A stretch of DNA of 64,000 nt from Echinicola strongylocentroti (GTDB lineage Bacteria; Bacteroidota; Bacteroidia; Cytophagales; Cyclobacteriaceae): assembly GCF_003260975.1 (NCBI RefSeq), contig NZ_CP030041.1:2093001-2157000 (forward strand), given 5' to 3'. Within the stretch, counting starts at the first letter, position 1. Each line of letters starts with the position of its first letter. Made by a program: the position numbers and the translations under genes. This document shows, piece after piece, positions 61,401-64,000 of this stretch. The notes under the pieces were generated by a model. The model saw only the letters and a program-made list of their open reading frames with translations, made no database searches and was not told the origin of the DNA.

Positions 61401-63507
61401 CCATAAAGTTAGACGCCCCCCGGTCCGGCGTCAGAATCCAGTCCTCCCCAAACGTATAAGCCCCACCAAAAGCATTCCCCGCATCACAACCATTCAGTAG
61501 CAGAACAGGATACTTCCCTTTGTTGTCGTACCCAAGTTCATCTTGGCTCACAAACCCAATATCAATATCAGTGGTAGAAGTGGCCGCATGCCCAAAAAAC
61601 GTCACCATGCTCACGCCTTCATTGACCTTATCGGAGATGTTGATCAATTCCACTTCAGTATTATTGCGTTTCCTGTAAGTGGTGACCTCTCCGCCAAAAT
61701 AAGGCCCTTCCGCAATGCTTTCAAATCCCCTTAAAAAATTATAGTAGCGCTCTAGCTCAAAAGCGGAAAGCCCTCCACTCAAATGCACCATTTCTTTCTG
61801 CCAAGAAGCCGTTGTGCCCAGCGCTTCTTTCTCTTTGATTTTTGCCAAATAATAATTGATCTCCTCGGGGACCCGAGCGGGAATCCTGCCCACGGCAATG
61901 GTTGCTGACAGGGAGTTTTCATTGTCCAGCCCCACCACAAAACGGTTATCATTATAGGGATAGCCAAAAGTGGGCACCAGGTCCTGCACAGAAAACAACT
62001 CGGGATGATCACGGTAGTAATACCTCTCGCCACCAGAATTGGTGTAATTGTACATACCGTATGCCCTTCCCATCAGTAGCAGGTATTCGGGGGAATAGCG
62101 TGCAGCATACTGGCGCAAAAATTCCTTTATGGCCAAAGGAGACTTCTCTCCATAGTTAAATTGATTGTAAAGCTCTTCCGCAGTAAAAGTCAATGTCTGA
62201 TAGCCTCCACCAGCCGGAGATTCCCGGTACGACGCATATGCGGCTACTGGATCGGTATTGGTAGAAGTAGCTTCTTGCAAACTAGCGTGGGTAAGAATGA
62301 GGTAATTGGCCGATTGGGACAGTAAGTCCCTAAATCTCACTTTATCCAAAATGGTAGGCGCCATTACTTCTTTCTCTGATTGGATAAGTACATGGGCACT
62401 ATCAGCTCTGTTGCCCACCGGCCAGCTTAGCTCACCCCCAGTTTTCTGGCCAACCAAGCGGACAGGGGCACTTCTATTTCCTATTTCATAGGCCACATAT
62501 TCATCCGCTAGGCCCTTTAAGGTCAATTGATAATTACCTGGCCCCAAAGTCAGTTCCTCTCGGGTGAAATCGCCCGCTATTTTTTGTTTCCCATAGGTCA
62601 AGGAGGCATAGCTCACGGAGACATTGTCATTGCCTCCGGAAGTACTTACCGGAACTACCCTTACCACCATACGCCCGTCTACACCTATATCCGAAGGATG
62701 TAGGTCTGCCCTAAAAGGCACAAATTCGAACCCTTCCAAGGCTACGTCCGCAAGCTTCCGGAGGCTCTCCGTACTTGGCCCGGCGTATATTTCCACCAAA
62801 TGGGCTACATCCGACCGACCCACAATGCCCAAGTCAATAAAGCTAGCCAATCCAGTCACAGCATTTCCCAGTTCCTTAAAGGTGATATCGTGACTTTCAT
62901 TCCTCCTCACTACTTCACCTGTCCACCCTTGGCCTTTGTCATATATGCCTAGATGAACACCAAGGGAATAGGTCTGCCCCAAAGCATATTGATCCGCAAA
63001 AACCTGGGTAACACTGGTCTGATAGGCCTCTACGGCACTTGCATTGGTATCCAAGGCGCTTTCGGCCATCCGCATACCTGACTGCCCCGGGCTAACAGTA
63101 AGAAAAAAAGCACTGGCATCACTATGGGTATTATAGCGGGGATTGGCCATGTTTTCCGGATCAGGATACAGGGGCTTGTCTGACTCCCCATCATTGCGCC
63201 TGCCAATAAACTCCACGTAGTCTCCCTGGTCAAATTCACCGTCCTCCTCCCCATACACATAAATGGCGACTTCCTCCCCTCGATGATACATCCTCAGCGT
63301 GCGTGGGTCTACACCAGAAGGATTCATACCAGAGGCAGAAAGGGCCGCATAGCTCAGCCGATACACCCCATCAGTGGAAGTGGGGATTTTATAATACGTC
63401 TTGGAATAGTCAATCCACTCCGTTTGTCCCTGGGCTATCCCTGCCCAAATCACCACAAAGAAATATAATAAACTGGCTTTTCTCATCGGTATCAATTTTC
63501 TCCCCAA
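58459..63507 (-). CDS. porU: T9SS C-terminal signal peptidase/sortase PorU (gingipain-type C25)
   Basis: PorU removes the C-terminal signal of T9SS cargo at the cell surface and attaches the cargo to A-LPS. The 1682-residue protein has a signal peptide (a start at Met8, MRKASLLYFF, is also likely), an N-terminal beta region and the C25 peptidase domain. The catalytic pair is His640 (TFFGHAATST) and Cys674 (LLLNGCDAGNAFGG). Long Ig/CARDB-like beta domains follow. The C-terminal region (about 1590-1682) has YPNPFSTSVRFVF and GVYIYRVLV, a FlgD/T9SS type A sorting-like domain. The upstream PorV/PorQ-like gene overlaps its start by 16 bases. Confidence 0.93.
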   Translation of the reverse strand: MGRKLIPMRKASLLYFFVVIWAGIAQGQTEWIDYSKTYYKIPTSTDGVYRLSYAALSASGMNPSGVDPRTLRMYHRGEEVAIYVYGEEDGEFDQGDYVEFIGRRNDGESDKPLYPDPENMANPRYNTHSDASAFFLTVSPGQSGMRMAESALDTNASAVEAYQTSVTQVFADQYALGQTYSLGVHLGIYDKGQGWTGEVVRRNESHDITFKELGNAVTGLASFIDLGIVGRSDVAHLVEIYAGPSTESLRKLADVALEGFEFVPFRADLHPSDIGVDGRMVVRVVPVSTSGGNDNVSVSYASLTYGKQKIAGDFTREELTLGPGNYQLTLKGLADEYVAYEIGNRSAPVRLVGQKTGGELSWPVGNRADSAHVLIQSEKEVMAPTILDKVRFRDLLSQSANYLILTHASLQEATSTNTDPVAAYASYRESPAGGGYQTLTFTAEELYNQFNYGEKSPLAIKEFLRQYAARYSPEYLLLMGRAYGMYNYTNSGGERYYYRDHPELFSVQDLVPTFGYPYNDNRFVVGLDNENSLSATIAVGRIPARVPEEINYYLAKIKEKEALGTTASWQKEMVHLSGGLSAFELERYYNFLRGFESIAEGPYFGGEVTTYRKRNNTEVELINISDKVNEGVSMVTFFGHAATSTTDIDIGFVSQDELGYDNKGKYPVLLLNGCDAGNAFGGAYTFGEDWILTPDRGASNFMAHASIGVDVFLRRYSESFYQVAFADSSMVYQTIGKVKLTSDTRFFDRYGTSSINQSHAHQMIMLGDPAVRIFPAKEADYSLDAEEVTLGDANGDQVTSLTDTLDLAFVVRNLGIVNQDTLNFKVSRQLPDGTVINYDPAQLAPVFYRDTVHFSVPNVGLVAAGDNYFTISLNTERDVPEMSYANNTVVASKFIPSSGTQNLSPLNYAIHSGPSVELIAQVPGKASKDRTIVFQLDTSPDFTSSWRKEHRVTTRNIAQWQQGIGDRINTEDTVTFYWRTKFLEQEEGESKEWAVSSFSYIPNGPEGWIQRQFAQFYEDELYHLAIDKQVRQWEYLGTKRKVDVFTFGPETEGLEYGQVQIELDGIPYNQDLFQRRCTNNSFGLMAFDQRSLAPYLVIPLTDFDVLDPKSCGKTPQIIQNIRSGWITGEGQTVLMDYIDGLKEGDYVVIFSVGRMDFEDWPDAAFLKMKEIGANEATLRNLQNGNPYILFGRKGLAPGEATEIVADEASELPASEQSISFSTEMQGFYDAGSVASKRVGPASSWAGFYNQTKVNGELGEEQFAFDVIGVNASGAETVLFENILEGEVRLEDINADRYPYLRLQFRLADSETRVPRQLMRWQVNYTGVPEGVLVLKDKADQVPLQEGEVAAVRFEFVNISKYDFTDSLTVKWSLQNKQHNTIEDFEQKIPAVKAGEAHAFEVQFDSYGHAGKNSLNVAVNPREFLEQSYKNNVLDLADYLVVEEDHQNPVLDVSFDGAYIMDGDIVSPNVLIAASVKDENETLLKQDTTGVEVYLKRDCENCVFERVAFSNPSLKWFEATANSDFRMEYRPGPLEDGVYTLRVNAVDASGNQAGEKPYEVSFEVVNASTITHFYPYPNPFSTSVRFVFTVTGAVPPDEIKIQIMTVTGKVVREILQEELGPVKIGNNISEYAWGGKDEFGDQLANGVYIYRVLVRKDGQFVEHRATAGDKAFKKGYGKMYLLR

Positions 63508-64000
63508 CCTTTATGCAGTCTAAACCCTTCTGTCAATGGCTCTAGGCTTACCTTCAAACTAAAAACATGCGAATAGGGCGTTTCGGAAACAGCTCCGATA
63601 TCGGTAAGTGCATAATCGACATAGGCTTTTTCATTCAGAAAAATCCCCAACCCAAAACTTGGCTTGACCGACAGTGACTCACTACCATCAAAGGCTTTGA
63701 TATACTGAAAATTACTCACTCCTCCCCTGAGATAGGCGACCTGTTTATAACCGACCTCCAAACCGACTCTAGGATCTACACTAACAGCAGAAGTACTGAT
63801 CAAGGTGTTTCTCTGCCCGTCAAAGGTCATATTAAGATCAACCACGGCCTGCACGGTAAAATGCTCCTGCAGGCTTACCGTCTTGGCCAAGCTAAGAATC
63901 GCTTGGGGCAATGTCAGTTCAATGGAATTCTGGGGAAGCTCGTTGTCGGTTTGGGCATAAATCTCGCGCACCATTTCGGCATTATGGGACCACGCATTAA
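63492..64000 (-). CDS. PorV/PorQ-like T9SS outer-membrane protein, C-terminal part
   Basis: The minus-strand frame is open to the window edge (NAWSHNAEMVREIYAQTD upstream of the Met at 63974), so the N-terminal part is missing. The visible 168 residues are beta-strand rich, with DPRVGLEVGYKQVAYLRGGVS and KPSFGLGIFLNEKAYVDYAL, the style of the FadL-like PorV/PorQ barrels. PorV is the shuttle that brings cargo to PorU; adjacency and a 16-base overlap with porU support a role in the same machine. PorV versus PorQ cannot be decided from this fragment. Confidence 0.75.
   Translation of the reverse strand, partial: NAWSHNAEMVREIYAQTDNELPQNSIELTLPQAILSLAKTVSLQEHFTVQAVVDLNMTFDGQRNTLISTSAVSVDPRVGLEVGYKQVAYLRGGVSNFQYIKAFDGSESLSVKPSFGLGIFLNEKAYVDYALTDIGAVSETPYSHVFSLKVSLEPLTEGFRLHKGWGEN

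Overview
The window comes from the chromosome of a Bacteroidota bacterium, most likely a Cytophagales / Cyclobacteriaceae member (Echinicola- or Algoriphagus-like; genus inferred from protein style only). The evidence is a Bacteroidota-type dcw cluster, type IX secretion (T9SS) genes (PorU, a PorV/PorQ-like protein, PorP/SprF, a giant protein with a gliding-type C-terminal domain), many lipoproteins, TAnnTTTG-type promoter boxes and many short dispersed repeats.

Layout. 1-384: end of a flavin reductase gene. 385-15726: a complete minus-strand cell-wall and division operon (mraZ, rsmH, ftsL, ftsI, murE, mraY, murD, ftsW, murG, murC, ftsQ, ftsA, ftsZ) with a candidate MraZ operator upstream. 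16182-23593: envelope and lipid genes (polyprenyl diphosphate synthase, LpxR-like deacylase, a PlsB/PlsC-like acyltransferase with gpsA, an SMP-30 lipoprotein, a FemAB-like transferase). 23781-31700: accessory DNA holding orphan lipoproteins, an M81 peptidase and repeats, plus a two-gene ATPase + HNH nuclease defence operon (Septu / PtuAB-like). That operon is bracketed by a short inverted repeat, an attC-like hairpin and the tail of a tyrosine recombinase. 31701-40981: M48 protease, PorP/SprF divergent from a 1874-residue T9SS substrate, yaaA and an RlpA-like lipoprotein. 40982-42404: repeat cluster. 42405-51535: pgk, a tsaC-type gene, a TPR lipoprotein, Nudix hydrolase, recQ and enoyl-CoA hydratase (both frameshifted) and comEC. 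51690-53783: a small accessory island with tandem paralogues (one frameshifted), a TPR-like protein, a Cys-rich toxin-like tail and two near-identical 193-bp repeats that belong to a MITE-like element. 54088-64000: outer-membrane beta-barrel protein, GNAT, PhoH, SAM hydrolase, tRNA-Leu, membrane-bound HTH regulator, PorU and the end of a PorV/PorQ-like gene.

How the genes work together. The dcw operon makes lipid-linked peptidoglycan precursor and the division ring; the polyprenyl synthase probably makes an isoprenoid chain, and the acyltransferase/GpsA pair starts glycerophospholipids. The T9SS genes export and anchor surface proteins such as the 1874-residue one. The best candidates for something undescribed are the Septu-like operon sitting as a recombinase-associated cassette, the toxin-tail/immunity-like module between MITE-related repeats, and two families of intergenic hairpins whose copies show compensatory base changes.
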